From: G963677445 sp963678275
Lineage (GTDB): Bacteria; Bacteroidota; Ignavibacteria; Ignavibacteriales; Melioribacteraceae
NCBI GenBank assembly: GCA_963678275.1
Contig: OY782765.1
Location: 1,550,001-1,614,000, forward strand
DNA: 64,000 bases
Direction: 5' to 3'
Positions 35,593-44,908 of the stretch are shown here, one piece after another. The notes below the pieces were generated by a model. It saw nothing but the letters and a program-made list of their open reading frames with translations. It did no database searches and had not been told where the DNA came from. The position numbers were made by a program, and so were the translations under genes. The stretch's first letter is position 1, and every line of letters begins with the position of its first letter.

Positions 35593-36143
35593 ATTATCCT
35601 CCGGCAAAGATTATAATCTATATAATACATAAATCTCATTAAAATATCAATGCATTTCAGTTTTTTGTGTTCGTTATAATTTAACTGGAATGATAAGCCT
35701 TACTCATCAGAGGGAAATCTAAATGAGAAGCTAAATTTTCCCCAGGCAGAGCTTTAGGAAAACGCCCCAATGGGGAAAAGTTCTCTGGCAAAACGGGAGA
35801 CTATTTATTCAATAAGAAGTTAAATTATACTCAAAATGGTAAGAAATTTATCAACAAGCGGAAGGTTTTATTGACAAGTATAAGTTTTGTAGTTACTCGA
35901 GGTGAGTCCTCCCCCGACCTCCGGTAAAAGACGACCGGAGGCCACCCCCTCCAAAGGGGGACATTACGTCTTTTATCCCCCTTTGGAGGGGATGGCAATG
36001 AAGCGCCTTTCTTCATTGACGGGGGAGGACTTACTTTGAGTAACGCATTAACTTTGCTTCTGGCTTGCCAGTTTATGATTTATTATTCAGGATTTCATTT
36101 TTATTCGACTCTGCCGGTTTATGAATTACCCTTTAAAAACAAA
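35593..36143. other. Intergenic gap holding a MITE-like element
   Basis: About 550 bases without a gene. Besides the element at 35892-36044 it contains a third copy of the short dispersed motif (AAGAAGTTAAATT, near 35815), also seen twice at 5.3-5.7 kb. It also has a CTTCTGGCTTGCCAGT block near 36056 shared with 5690. Confidence 0.55.
35892..36044. mobile_element. MITE-like palindromic element, copy 2
   Basis: 153 bases with ~25-base terminal inverted repeats that start GTTACTC and run into GTCCTCCCCCG on both sides, with a few mismatches. The interior is C/G-rich and self-complementary. There is no coding capacity. It shares ends and inner CCACCCCCTCC blocks with the element at 30294-30461. 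Confidence 0.8.
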
Positions 36144-36144
36144 A

Positions 36145-36168
36145 AACCAGGCTCGGTAAACCTGGTTT
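36145..36168 (-). terminator. Terminator downstream of tRNA-Phe
   Basis: Stem AACCAGG/CCTGGTT; on the minus strand it is followed by TTTTTTG, 22 bases after the tRNA 3' end. Confidence 0.75.
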
Positions 36169-36189
36169 TTCAGCTTTCGCTGCTTGATG

Positions 36190-36262
36190 TGGGCAGAGAC
36201 GGAATTGAACCGCCGACACATGGATTTTCAGTCCATTGCTCTACCGACTGAGCTATCTGCCC
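36190..36262 (-). tRNA. tRNA-Phe (anticodon GAA)
   Basis: On the minus strand the sequence starts GGGCAGATAGCTCAGTCGG and ends GGTTCAATTCCGTCTCTGCCC plus discriminator A. The acceptor stem GGGCAGA/TCTGCCC pairs fully. The anticodon loop CTGAAAA, in a TGGA/TCCA stem, gives GAA, decoding Phe. The 3' CCA is not encoded. Confidence 0.97.
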
Positions 36263-36343
36263 GTCAAAATGTAGACCCGAAATATAAATAAAAGGAAACA
36301 ATAATGTCAACAAAAAATATATTTTTATCTTTTACAGGGATTC

Positions 36344-38539
36344 TCATTTAACTCTCAAAAACTTACGGCAGAGATTTATCCCCTCTCCTGATAAGGCAAG
36401 TATATACACTCCGCTTGAAAGAGTGGAAACATTAACATTAAAATTAGACCTGCCCACAGGTAAAGATAAATCGCCTGAAACATTCATACTTCTGCCAAGA
36501 ATATCAAATATCCTATACCGCGCAGATGTTTTCACTCCGGGAGAAATGGTTATGGATAGCAGTCCGCTTCTACTATTCTGAACTATCATCAGTTCATTTT
36601 TAGAAACACTCCCCTCTTCGTTTTCTTCCATGCCAAGAATCGTTCCCGGAGGTGTGTCGCCGTAATAAACCCAGTGAATCGTTGAATCACTCACGGGTAT
36701 TACAAAATCCCGCGGATTCTGAAGATAAAGAGACTCAGTCATACTTTCATCAATAGCGAAATAATATTCGTCCGATACTCCTGCCATTCCGGGTGGATAA
36801 TATACTGCCCCTGAATAAACATAATATGATGGCAGAGTATTATCCTCTGACTCCCTGTATAGTTTTATTTTATTCCCTGTTCCCGGTTCATCCCCGAGAA
36901 AATAAACATATTCCATATTATCCGTATAGCCCTGGTTAATAGCGGCGGGAGTTTTCATAAATACTCGTAACCAGAGGGCTATGCTGTCCGGTTTTTCTTC
37001 CCAGGGACGCCAGTCATATTCTTTCAGACTGCCTGAGGCGTTAAAAAAATGGGTCGGCAGAGTTGTGTCTGATTCTACTGTCAGTATACTATTGCCGTCA
37101 GGATCTCCATTGTCCTCGCCGATATCCCACCCATAATTGATCCCCAGCTCTGAAGCCCGTTCCGACCAGAACTTGAATGTAAGTGTTTTCCCGACAGGCG
37201 CGTAGATTATCAGTTTATAACTATCCCCCCCGGAATTACTTAACCGCATATCCTCACCCCATTCCCAGTTGATATATCTGCCATCAGAAAGAACCCACGG
37301 ATTTTGGTTATTCACTGATCCGCGCATCTCAATAATTTCATCGTAACCGGAAGTATCCGGAATAGATGAAATATTTAAGGGAAGCTCTACGCGGTAATAA
37401 AACTTTTTGTAATCCTGGACTGATGAGAAAGCTGACAACCCGGGCAAATCGTTTCCGGTCTCATCAAACAGGGTCATATTCTCCCAGGAAGAGGTAAAAC
37501 CGGATGTTATATATTCAGGCTCCCACCAGTAAACGGCATCGACCGAACTCCCTGCTCCGCCGATCGCCGCCAGAAGATCAAAAACAAAATTTTCCTGACC
37601 ATCAATTGTTGCCGGGTAACCGGCAAATCCTTCATCTATCTCCCCTACAAGATTTGTTTTGTCATCAAACCATTCAAGGGTCCAGGGATATGCTGTTTCC
37701 GCCAGAATAATATCTTTGCCAAATTTTTGTCCGAGGTTATCAACATTACATTGCATCCTGTCCATTCCCCCATGCCAGAAAGGATAATATGACAACGCGA
37801 TAATATCATACTGCACTTCATATTCATCCAGCATTGAATAAAAATAATCGGCGGCCTGAAAATCCCCTCCTTTATCAATATGAATTACAGTTTTCAGCGG
37901 TTCATCCCCCGCGGCGTCTTCGGCGCCTTTAATTCCCGATTTGAGTAAAGTTGTAAATTGATTCCATTGCTCAGGTGTGTTAAACTGGCCGTCAACTCTT
38001 CCTTCAGGCCAAAGAAAACCGGGTGTGATTTCATTGCCAATCTGAACCATATCGGGCAATAGTCCTTCGTTTTTCAACCTGGCTATCAGGTCGTAAGTAT
38101 ACTGGTATACACTATCATCAAGCTCATCGAATGTTAATCCCTCCCAGGCCGTCGGTTTAGTTTGGTGAGCCGGATCAGCCCACCAGTCGGAATAATGAAT
38201 ATCGAGTAAAAACCTTAAATCACGTTCTTTAATCCTCGCGGCAAGGGACAAAGTTGTATCCAGGCCACTATAACCGTCAGAAGGACTATGCCAGATTCTT
38301 AAACGAACATAATTAAAGTTTTTCTCCTTAAAAATCTGCATGCACTCTTTTTCTTCTCCATCAAGAAAGTAAAGCCCCCCATAATCTTCTATGCGCTGAA
38401 GGAAAGAAATATCAGCGCCCAGGTTTATCCCGGAAGGATTTTGCGCGAAAATCCCTGAAATCATCCAAAAATATAATATAGGAAAAAGAAATAATATTTT
38501 GCGGTTGTAATATTTTTTACGTCCGGAAATATAATTCAT
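36344..38539 (-). CDS. T9SS-secreted GH53 endo-beta-1,4-galactanase
   Basis: A 731-residue secreted enzyme. An N-terminal signal anchor (YNRKILFLFPILYFWMISGIFAQ) leads to a GH53 domain (~35-370): GINLGADISFLQRIEDYGG, NYVRLRIWHSP, LLDIHYSDWWADP. The acid/base is Glu170 in MVQIGNEITPG and the nucleophile Glu281 in IILAETAYPW. GH53 enzymes cut beta-1,4-galactan in pectin and arabinogalactan. A beta-sandwich of about 130 residues follows, containing LSNSGGDSYKLIIYAPVGKTLTFKFW, similar to starch-binding or SusE-like modules, then another linker domain. The last ~70 residues are a T9SS sorting domain without the NPFNP start (ending STLSSGVYILAL...KFLRVK). The organism therefore probably feeds on plant or algal polysaccharide. 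Confidence 0.9.
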   Translation of the reverse strand: MNYISGRKKYYNRKILFLFPILYFWMISGIFAQNPSGINLGADISFLQRIEDYGGLYFLDGEEKECMQIFKEKNFNYVRLRIWHSPSDGYSGLDTTLSLAARIKERDLRFLLDIHYSDWWADPAHQTKPTAWEGLTFDELDDSVYQYTYDLIARLKNEGLLPDMVQIGNEITPGFLWPEGRVDGQFNTPEQWNQFTTLLKSGIKGAEDAAGDEPLKTVIHIDKGGDFQAADYFYSMLDEYEVQYDIIALSYYPFWHGGMDRMQCNVDNLGQKFGKDIILAETAYPWTLEWFDDKTNLVGEIDEGFAGYPATIDGQENFVFDLLAAIGGAGSSVDAVYWWEPEYITSGFTSSWENMTLFDETGNDLPGLSAFSSVQDYKKFYYRVELPLNISSIPDTSGYDEIIEMRGSVNNQNPWVLSDGRYINWEWGEDMRLSNSGGDSYKLIIYAPVGKTLTFKFWSERASELGINYGWDIGEDNGDPDGNSILTVESDTTLPTHFFNASGSLKEYDWRPWEEKPDSIALWLRVFMKTPAAINQGYTDNMEYVYFLGDEPGTGNKIKLYRESEDNTLPSYYVYSGAVYYPPGMAGVSDEYYFAIDESMTESLYLQNPRDFVIPVSDSTIHWVYYGDTPPGTILGMEENEEGSVSKNELMIVQNSRSGLLSITISPGVKTSARYRIFDILGRSMNVSGDLSLPVGRSNFNVNVSTLSSGVYILALSGEGINLCRKFLRVK

Positions 38540-38952
38540 ATCATCATTAAATTTTGCAGTTATCGCAGAATCAATTACTAATTAACATTTACTTATGAGC
38601 ACAAATGTAAATAAAAAATGCATAATATAAAGTTTACCCCGGAAACAGGAACAAAAAATAACCTGTTAATGTTTTTAATCAGGGTATCCCTTTTTAATAA
38701 AAGATTCAGGAGGAAATAATCAAAATTTATCTGAATATTACCCGCAACAATTTAATATAGTGAGCGCGGAAAAACAGAACGGCAAAATAACGAATGATTC
38801 CCTTAAACAAACGAACAGAATTATCGATAATAAAATTATGTTAACGTTAATATATTATGATACAGAGGTGTCTTCTTTACAAACAATCAAACTGAAAACC
38901 AATACTTACAGATCAGTCAGATATCTCTAAGAAAGTAATTAAATCCACGTAT
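38540..38952. other. Intergenic gap between divergent genes
   Basis: About 410 bases, AT-rich, with no gene seen. It should contain the promoters for the leftward galactanase and the rightward sensor kinase. No clear operator could be identified. Confidence 0.5.
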
Positions 38953-41900
38953 ATGTCGAAACATAATATTTTTGTAGTAGATGATGAATCAATAATAGTA
39001 CTGGAATTAAGACAAAGAATTCTTGAACTTGGTTATGCTTTTGCCGGCAGCGCCGGAGAAGGCTATACTGCGATCGATCAAATAAGCAGAATAAGACCTG
39101 ATCTTGTTTTGATGGATATAAATATTTCCGGTAATATTGATGGTATTGAAACGGCAAAGATTATTCTTTCCAAATACCAGGTGCCGATAATTTATTTAAC
39201 CGCATATACTGATTCGGAGACACTTGAGAGAGTAAAACAAACCTCACCCTATGGATTTATCATTAAACCTGCCGATGAAAAAGAGCTCTATGTTGCTATT
39301 GAAATTGCTCTTTCAAAATCAAGGATGGAACAAAAAATCAGGGAAAATGAAAAAAGTCTGCTTACAACCTTAAATTCAATCGGCGACGGGGTAATAACAA
39401 CAGATAACACCGGAAGGATAAAAAGAATAAATCCGGCGGCCTCCGAAATAACAGGCTGGAAGGCAGAAGAAGCTGCGGGTTTATATACGAAGGAAATTTT
39501 TACATTACTGGAACCAAAGGAACGAAAAAAAGTTAAATGTCCTGTTAAACTGGCCTTGGAAACAGGAAATACCATATCACGTGAACAGCACTCCATACTC
39601 ACCAGGAAAGATATTTCAGAACGATATATTTCATATAGCGCTGCTCCTATTATTGATGAATTTAATGAAATTGAGGGTGTCGTACTGGTTTTTTCAGATG
39701 AAACTGAATCGTATAAAAACAGGCAAAAACTTATAGAATCTGAGAAAAAGTACAGAACCACAATCGAGAATGCGACCGATATGATCTATGCCACCGATAT
39801 TTCAGGCAATCTCAGGGATATAAATATTGCCGGTTTGAAAATAGTTGGTTTTGCGAGAAAAGAAATAATCGGGAAAAATGTTCTTGATCTTATTGCCCCT
39901 TCACATAGAAATCGTATCAAAAGACATCTGTTCAGGCAATATATTGACAAGATAAAAACCTCATATCTGGAAGCTCCGATAAAAAAGAAGGATGGTTCTC
40001 TAATATGGATAGGACAAAACACCGATTTGGTTCTGGATGGAAACCGGGTTGAAGGCTTCCATGTTATCGCGAGAAATATTACCCAAAGAAAAGAAGCCGA
40101 ATTTGAATATAAAAAAAGCAGGGAAATGCTTCGAAAGATAATTGATACAATTCCCGATATGATTTTCCTGAAAGATAAATCGGGAAAATTTCTGTTGAAT
40201 AACAAAGCCCATCTTGAATCTATGGGGTTTATTGATCAGAAAGAGGCGCTCGGCAAAACAAATTATGATTTTATGACTCCCTCACTCGCCGATGAGTATA
40301 AAAAAGAGGAGGATCGGCTATTAGAGGGAAAAATTCCATTTATTCACGCTACAGAAAGTATGCTTGATATAAAAGGAAATATGAAGTGGTTTAATGTTAC
40401 CAAACTTCCCTACAGAATGAGCGATAAAGGGATTGACGCGATTTTGGGTGTGTGCCGGGATATAACCTACTTCAAAATATCTGAGGATATAATAAAAGAA
40501 AATAACAGGAAATTCCAGTCGCTTGCCAACATTTCTCCTGTGGGTATATTCCGAACTGACAGAGAAGGAGATATCGTATATGTTAATCCAAGGTGGACTG
40601 AGATAACCGGTCTTCAGGTTGAAGATTCCCTCGGAACAAGCTGGGATAAAATTGTGAGAAAAGAGGACCTTTCGTTACTAACTGAGGCGTTATATGGATC
40701 ATTACAGACAAAAAAAGCGCTTAAAGTTGATCTTCGATTAAACACCCTCGATTCCACAAAATGGATAATGTGTAATGCCCAGCCTGAAATTGATGAAAAA
40801 AATAACATTATCGGTTTTGTAGGAACAATCTCAGATATCACCGAAAGGAAAAATACAGAAACAGAAATTCTGATGCTCGCTGATTCTTTAAGAGCTATTA
40901 ATGACTGTGTTACTATCACTGATATAGATAATAATCTGCTCTTCGTCAACCAGGCTCTTCTGAATACATACGACTACTCCAGAGAAGAACTTATAGGAAA
41001 ACATATCAGCATTCTTGGATCTGAAAAAAATCCGGCGGGCATTAATGAAGTTATAGCTGAAGAGTCAATCAGGAATGGCTGGAAAGGTGAGCTGATAAAT
41101 ACAAGAAAAGATGGAACCGAATTTCCTATCCAGCTCTCAACAACCTGTATCCTTGATAAAGATAGAAAACCGGTCGGACTGATTGGAGTATCTTCGGACA
41201 TAACACTAAGAAAACAAAATGAAGCCGAATTAAAGAAATTAAACCAGGCTATAATACAAAGTCCTGTTTCAATAATTATCACCGATAAAAATGCGAAAAT
41301 TGAATATGTCAATGCCCAGACATGCGAGGTCACAGGTTATTCAAAAGATGAGTTGATTGGCAGTAATCCAAAAATATTCAGCACTCATGAAAAGTCGGAA
41401 AAGGAATATCAGCAACTCTGGGAAACAATAACATCGGGGAAAATCTGGAGAGGCGAATTCCGAAACAGAAAAAAAAACGGAGAGCTTTTCTGGGAATCCA
41501 ATATTATTTCACCGGTAAAAGACAGCCTGGGCCATATTACTCATTACATGGCATTTAAACAGGATATAACAAAAAGAAAAGAACTTGAGCAAAATCTAAT
41601 AACCGCGAAAGAAAAAGCTGAAGCGGCAAATGATGTGAAAGACGCCTTTATCGCGAATATTTCGCACGAAATCAGAACTCCCCTTAATGGCATTCTGGGA
41701 ATGCTTTCCTTGCTGAAGGAACTCGTCGCTGACAAAACAGATGAGGATGAAACATTCATTTTCGAGTCCATAGGCAGATCAAGCAGAAGAATCATCAGAA
41801 CTGTTGATTTGATCCTGAATTATTCAAGATTGCAGGCCGGAGATATAAGCTCCCTTAAAGAAAATATTCGTATTGATAAAATAATTGAGGAGAATTATCT

Positions 41901-42336
41901 CGATTATAGAGGAATTGCTCAAAATAACGGTCTTGATTTCAAATTTGAAAATAAAATCGGCAGTACACATATATTAGGAGACTGCAATTATCTTTCACTT
42001 ATATTATCAAATCTAATCGATAACGCGATTAAATACACCCCGGAAGGTTCAGTGGTAATCTTTCTCGATAAAAACAAAGAGAATTTTCCTGTCATTCAGA
42101 TAAAAGATACAGGAATAGGCATATCAGAGGAGTATTTTAATAAATTATTTGAGCCCTACACACAGGAAGAAAGTGGATATACAAGAGCTTACGACGGGGT
42201 GGGTCTGGGACTTTCACTTGTTAAAGAAATCCTTGATATTATAGGCGGTTCTGTTGAGGTAAGCAGCGAAAAAGGAGCCGGCACAACTTTCTCGGTAACA
42301 ATTCATTCACAAATATTGGCTGACCTGCAGGCTTAA
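38953..42336 (+). CDS. Response regulator-(PAS)6-histidine kinase
   Basis: An 1127-residue cytoplasmic signalling protein without membrane segments. An N-terminal receiver domain (1-122) has the acidic pair DDE and phospho-acceptor Asp55 (LVLMDINISG), Thr in YLTAYT and Lys in IIKPAD. About six PAS domains follow (around 134-250, 264-380, 390-505, 518-635, 643-760 and 768-885), several ending in the PAC-type DITERK. A HisKA domain has His905 in ISHEIRTPLNGILGM. The HATPase domain has N (LSNLIDNAIKYTP), G1 (IKDTGIGISEE) and G2 (GVGLGLSLVKEI) boxes. The receiver-first order means it can receive a phosphoryl group from another kinase and sense several small ligands or redox states. No cognate output regulator is adjacent. 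Confidence 0.93.
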   Translation: MSKHNIFVVDDESIIVLELRQRILELGYAFAGSAGEGYTAIDQISRIRPDLVLMDINISGNIDGIETAKIILSKYQVPIIYLTAYTDSETLERVKQTSPYGFIIKPADEKELYVAIEIALSKSRMEQKIRENEKSLLTTLNSIGDGVITTDNTGRIKRINPAASEITGWKAEEAAGLYTKEIFTLLEPKERKKVKCPVKLALETGNTISREQHSILTRKDISERYISYSAAPIIDEFNEIEGVVLVFSDETESYKNRQKLIESEKKYRTTIENATDMIYATDISGNLRDINIAGLKIVGFARKEIIGKNVLDLIAPSHRNRIKRHLFRQYIDKIKTSYLEAPIKKKDGSLIWIGQNTDLVLDGNRVEGFHVIARNITQRKEAEFEYKKSREMLRKIIDTIPDMIFLKDKSGKFLLNNKAHLESMGFIDQKEALGKTNYDFMTPSLADEYKKEEDRLLEGKIPFIHATESMLDIKGNMKWFNVTKLPYRMSDKGIDAILGVCRDITYFKISEDIIKENNRKFQSLANISPVGIFRTDREGDIVYVNPRWTEITGLQVEDSLGTSWDKIVRKEDLSLLTEALYGSLQTKKALKVDLRLNTLDSTKWIMCNAQPEIDEKNNIIGFVGTISDITERKNTETEILMLADSLRAINDCVTITDIDNNLLFVNQALLNTYDYSREELIGKHISILGSEKNPAGINEVIAEESIRNGWKGELINTRKDGTEFPIQLSTTCILDKDRKPVGLIGVSSDITLRKQNEAELKKLNQAIIQSPVSIIITDKNAKIEYVNAQTCEVTGYSKDELIGSNPKIFSTHEKSEKEYQQLWETITSGKIWRGEFRNRKKNGELFWESNIISPVKDSLGHITHYMAFKQDITKRKELEQNLITAKEKAEAANDVKDAFIANISHEIRTPLNGILGMLSLLKELVADKTDEDETFIFESIGRSSRRIIRTVDLILNYSRLQAGDISSLKENIRIDKIIEENYLDYRGIAQNNGLDFKFENKIGSTHILGDCNYLSLILSNLIDNAIKYTPEGSVVIFLDKNKENFPVIQIKDTGIGISEEYFNKLFEPYTQEESGYTRAYDGVGLGLSLVKEILDIIGGSVEVSSEKGAGTTFSVTIHSQILADLQA

Positions 42337-42363
42337 AATCCTTTCAACCTGTCATTTTAAACC

Positions 42364-44223
42364 CTAATCCAGTTTAAATTCCTCTTTCCAGTCCTTTTCC
42401 TCAACCAGTTTTACCTGGGCCTTTTTATCAAACAGAAAATTATCCATAACAAGGTAATCCATCTCGGTCCGCATAAAACATCTGAACGCGTCATCGGGAG
42501 TACAAACGATAGGTTCTCCCCTCACGTTAAAACTTGTGTTAACAATAACACCATACCCGGTAAGCTCCTTAAAAGCATTGATCAGCTTCCAGTAACGTGG
42601 ATTTGTTTCTTTTTTTACACTCTGAATTCTTGCGGAATAATCGATATGTGTAATAGCGGGAACATCGGAACGGACAAAATAAAGCCTCTCGCGTAACTCT
42701 TTATCTGAATAATTTTCAGGATAAGGAATACATCTCTCCTGATTCACCGGAACTACCAGTAGCATATAGGGGGAAGGCCTGTCGAGATCGAAATATGTAC
42801 CGATTTCCTCTTCCATAACAGTCGGGGCAAATGGACGAAATCCCTCGCGATATTTAATTTTCAGATTCAGTTTTTTCTGCATTTCAGGATTGCGGGCGTC
42901 GGCAAGAATGCTGCGGTTACCCAGAGCTCTGGGGCCATATTCCATTCTGCCCTGAAACCATCCGACAACATTTCCTTCATTCAGTATTTTCGCGGTTTTT
43001 TCGGTAAGCTTATCAAAGTTTTCAAAATGTTCAAAGGGCGCGTCATATTTCCTTATCACTCTTTCAATATCTTTTTTCCCATATTCCGGACCCAGGTAGG
43101 CGCCTTTCATAGAGTCGGGATTATTATTCACTGCCCTTTCTTTACCCATCCAGGTATACCAGGCGCTTAATGCCGCACCTAAAGCTCCTCCGGCATCCCC
43201 GGCCGCGGGCTGAATCCATATATCTTTAAATATGCCTTCTTTAAGTAATTTGCCATTCGCTACGCTGTTGAGCGCCACCCCTCCAGCCATAACCAGGTAA
43301 TCAGAACCGGTTAACTCTTTGGCAGTTAAGGCAAGCTTAAGAACAATTTCTTCAGTTACTTTCTGAATAGCCAGCGCCATATTCATGTAGTCAGGAGTTA
43401 TTTCCGATTCACTGTCCCGGGGATCAAGCCCAAACAGTTCTTTCCATCTTTTATTGTTGCTCATCTTCAAACCGGTGGCGTAATCGAAATATTTCATATT
43501 CAGAAGAATTGATCCATCCTCCCTTATATCAACAAGTTCATCCTTTATAAGCTGGATAAATCTTTTTGTCTGCTCCGAATTTTCATCGCCATAAGGAGCA
43601 AGCCCCATCAATTTATATTCACCTGAATTTACCTTAAATCCTGTGTAATATGTAAAAGCTGAATAGAGTAAACCCACTGAATGGGGGAAATCCAGTTCGC
43701 TGATAATTCTGATTTCGTTTCCTATTCCATGACCTATCGTTGCTGTCGACCACTCACCTACTCCATCAATAGTAAGGATTGCCGCGTCATCAAATGGAGA
43801 GGGATAAAAAGCGCTTGCCGCATGCGAAAGATGATGTTCGGGGAAAAGAATTTTCACTTTGCCTTCACCAAGTTTGGCCAGTTCTTTTCTCAGCATATCC
43901 TTCATAAAAAGTTTTTCTTTTATCCAGACCGGTATGGCGGAAAGAAAACTTGTTAAACCTTTCGGCGCGAATGCATGATAAGTTTCGAGCAACCGTTCAA
44001 ATTTCAGATAAGGTTTATCATAAAAAGCGACCGCTTTCAGATCGGCATAATCTATTCCCGCCTCCTCAAGCACATACTTCGCGGCGTTTACGGGAAACCG
44101 GGGATCATGTTTTTTTCTGGTAAATCTTTCTTCATGCGCGGCCGCGATGATTTCTCCATCAGAAATTACTGCCGCGGCGCTGTCATGGTAATATGCGGAA
44201 ATACCAAGAATTACATCAGCCAT
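42364..44223 (-). CDS. O-carbamoyltransferase, NodU/CmcH/SxtI family
   Basis: A 619-residue enzyme that would move the carbamoyl group from carbamoyl phosphate (through carbamoyl-AMP) onto a hydroxyl of a small molecule or sugar. The N-terminal ASKHA-like domain has ILGISAYYHDSAAAVI and the His-rich metal/ATP site FPEHHLSHAASAFYPS (His130-134 region). GVALNSVANGKLL and QGRMEYGPRALGNRSILAD mark the domain boundary and the C-terminal Carbam_trans_C domain. It follows a DUF5989 and an SxtJ-family gene in the same direction, so the trio corresponds to the sxtI-sxtJ-sxtK association first noted in the saxitoxin cluster. That trio occurs in many bacteria that make no saxitoxin, and no toxin pathway is seen here. 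The substrate is unknown. Confidence 0.92.
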   Translation of the reverse strand: MADVILGISAYYHDSAAAVISDGEIIAAAHEERFTRKKHDPRFPVNAAKYVLEEAGIDYADLKAVAFYDKPYLKFERLLETYHAFAPKGLTSFLSAIPVWIKEKLFMKDMLRKELAKLGEGKVKILFPEHHLSHAASAFYPSPFDDAAILTIDGVGEWSTATIGHGIGNEIRIISELDFPHSVGLLYSAFTYYTGFKVNSGEYKLMGLAPYGDENSEQTKRFIQLIKDELVDIREDGSILLNMKYFDYATGLKMSNNKRWKELFGLDPRDSESEITPDYMNMALAIQKVTEEIVLKLALTAKELTGSDYLVMAGGVALNSVANGKLLKEGIFKDIWIQPAAGDAGGALGAALSAWYTWMGKERAVNNNPDSMKGAYLGPEYGKKDIERVIRKYDAPFEHFENFDKLTEKTAKILNEGNVVGWFQGRMEYGPRALGNRSILADARNPEMQKKLNLKIKYREGFRPFAPTVMEEEIGTYFDLDRPSPYMLLVVPVNQERCIPYPENYSDKELRERLYFVRSDVPAITHIDYSARIQSVKKETNPRYWKLINAFKELTGYGVIVNTSFNVRGEPIVCTPDDAFRCFMRTEMDYLVMDNFLFDKKAQVKLVEEKDWKEEFKLD

Positions 44224-44236
44224 AAAAAACCTGTGA

Positions 44237-44386
44237 TTAGAAAAGAGTATAAATGAAAGGAGCTATCGCGGAACCGCTTGTCAGAACGATTAAAACTCCG
44301 AATAGCAACAGAACCACAATAATCGGCAGAAGCCAGAATTTTTTTCTTTCCCTGAGAAACTGCCATAAATCCTTTAAAAATTCCAT
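44237..44386 (-). CDS. Small DUF5989-type membrane protein (49 aa)
   Basis: A 49-codon gene reading MEFLKDLWQFLRERKKFW, then a hydrophobic helix (LLPIIVVLLLFGVLIVL), ending SAIAPFIYTLF. This is the conserved small protein that accompanies SxtJ and NodU-type carbamoyltransferases (DUF5989, SxtK-like). An AGGA ribosome-binding site sits 8 bases before the ATG. It lies between the SxtJ gene (12 bases upstream) and the carbamoyltransferase (13 bases downstream). It is predicted to have one membrane helix with a basic cytoplasmic N-terminus, possibly anchoring the transferase at the membrane. Confidence 0.88.
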   Translation of the reverse strand: MEFLKDLWQFLRERKKFWLLPIIVVLLLFGVLIVLTSGSAIAPFIYTLF

Positions 44387-44398
44387 AATATATTCCTG

Positions 44399-44782
44399 TT
44401 AAAATGGGGTTTCAAGATCTTTCAGACTAAATTTATGGTCCCTGTTTTTAAAAACCGAACCAGTTCCCTTTTTCCATTTTTTTAGCTGAAGTGAATCTTT
44501 GCCAACAGCTCGTCTGATTAAGCCTACCGGAACAACAAGAAGAAAATAGACAATCGAAAGAATGATTTTGCTCATAACAGTTCCGAGTAAATGGGAGAAG
44601 CCGAGCCATAGGTATGCGAAAGGTTTATAAACAGAGGGCCATATCATATTCAATATTAAAACCGGGATAGCAATTTTATAATATAGTGAATCCCCGGTAA
44701 AATAAGAAATCAAGAGCAAAATCAGCACAATTGCCATTCCTGTGTCTCTTGATTGCGCTTTTGTGATATTTTTAGGAAACAA
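44399..44782 (-). CDS. SxtJ-family membrane protein
   Basis: A 127-residue protein with three or four hydrophobic segments: MAIVLILLLISYF, KIAIPVLILNMIWPSVYKPFAYLWLGFSHLLG and IILSIVYFLLVVPVGLIRR. It then has a basic cytoplasmic tail. The segment VYKPFAYLWLGFSHLLGTVMSKIILSIVYFLLVVP is characteristic of the SxtJ family. The biochemical role is not known; constant linkage with the carbamoyltransferase and DUF5989 suggests a membrane complex. It is the first gene of the three-gene unit, which probably has its own promoter in the gap to argF's terminator. Confidence 0.85.
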   Translation of the reverse strand: MFPKNITKAQSRDTGMAIVLILLLISYFTGDSLYYKIAIPVLILNMIWPSVYKPFAYLWLGFSHLLGTVMSKIILSIVYFLLVVPVGLIRRAVGKDSLQLKKWKKGTGSVFKNRDHKFSLKDLETPF

Positions 44783-44860
44783 TATAGTTTACTCCTGATG
44801 ATATCAAAAAAAATATAAGATTAAATGATATCGAAAAAGAGTAAAAAAAACAAATAAAAA

Positions 44861-44882
44861 ACCTCCGGGAAACCGGAGGTTT
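44861..44882 (-). terminator. Terminator of the glmS-cpgS-arcC-argF operon
   Basis: Stem AACCTCCGG/CCGGAGGTT with a GAAA loop, 26 bases beyond the argF stop. On the minus strand it is followed by TTTTTTATTTG. Confidence 0.8.
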
Positions 44883-44908
44883 TCTATAACATTCTATAAA
44901 AGAAGTGA

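Noticed and set aside
42364..44782. Possible saxitoxin-type biosynthetic cluster
   Set aside because: Only the carbamoyltransferase cassette is shared; no polyketide synthase, amidinotransferase or other sxt core genes are present.
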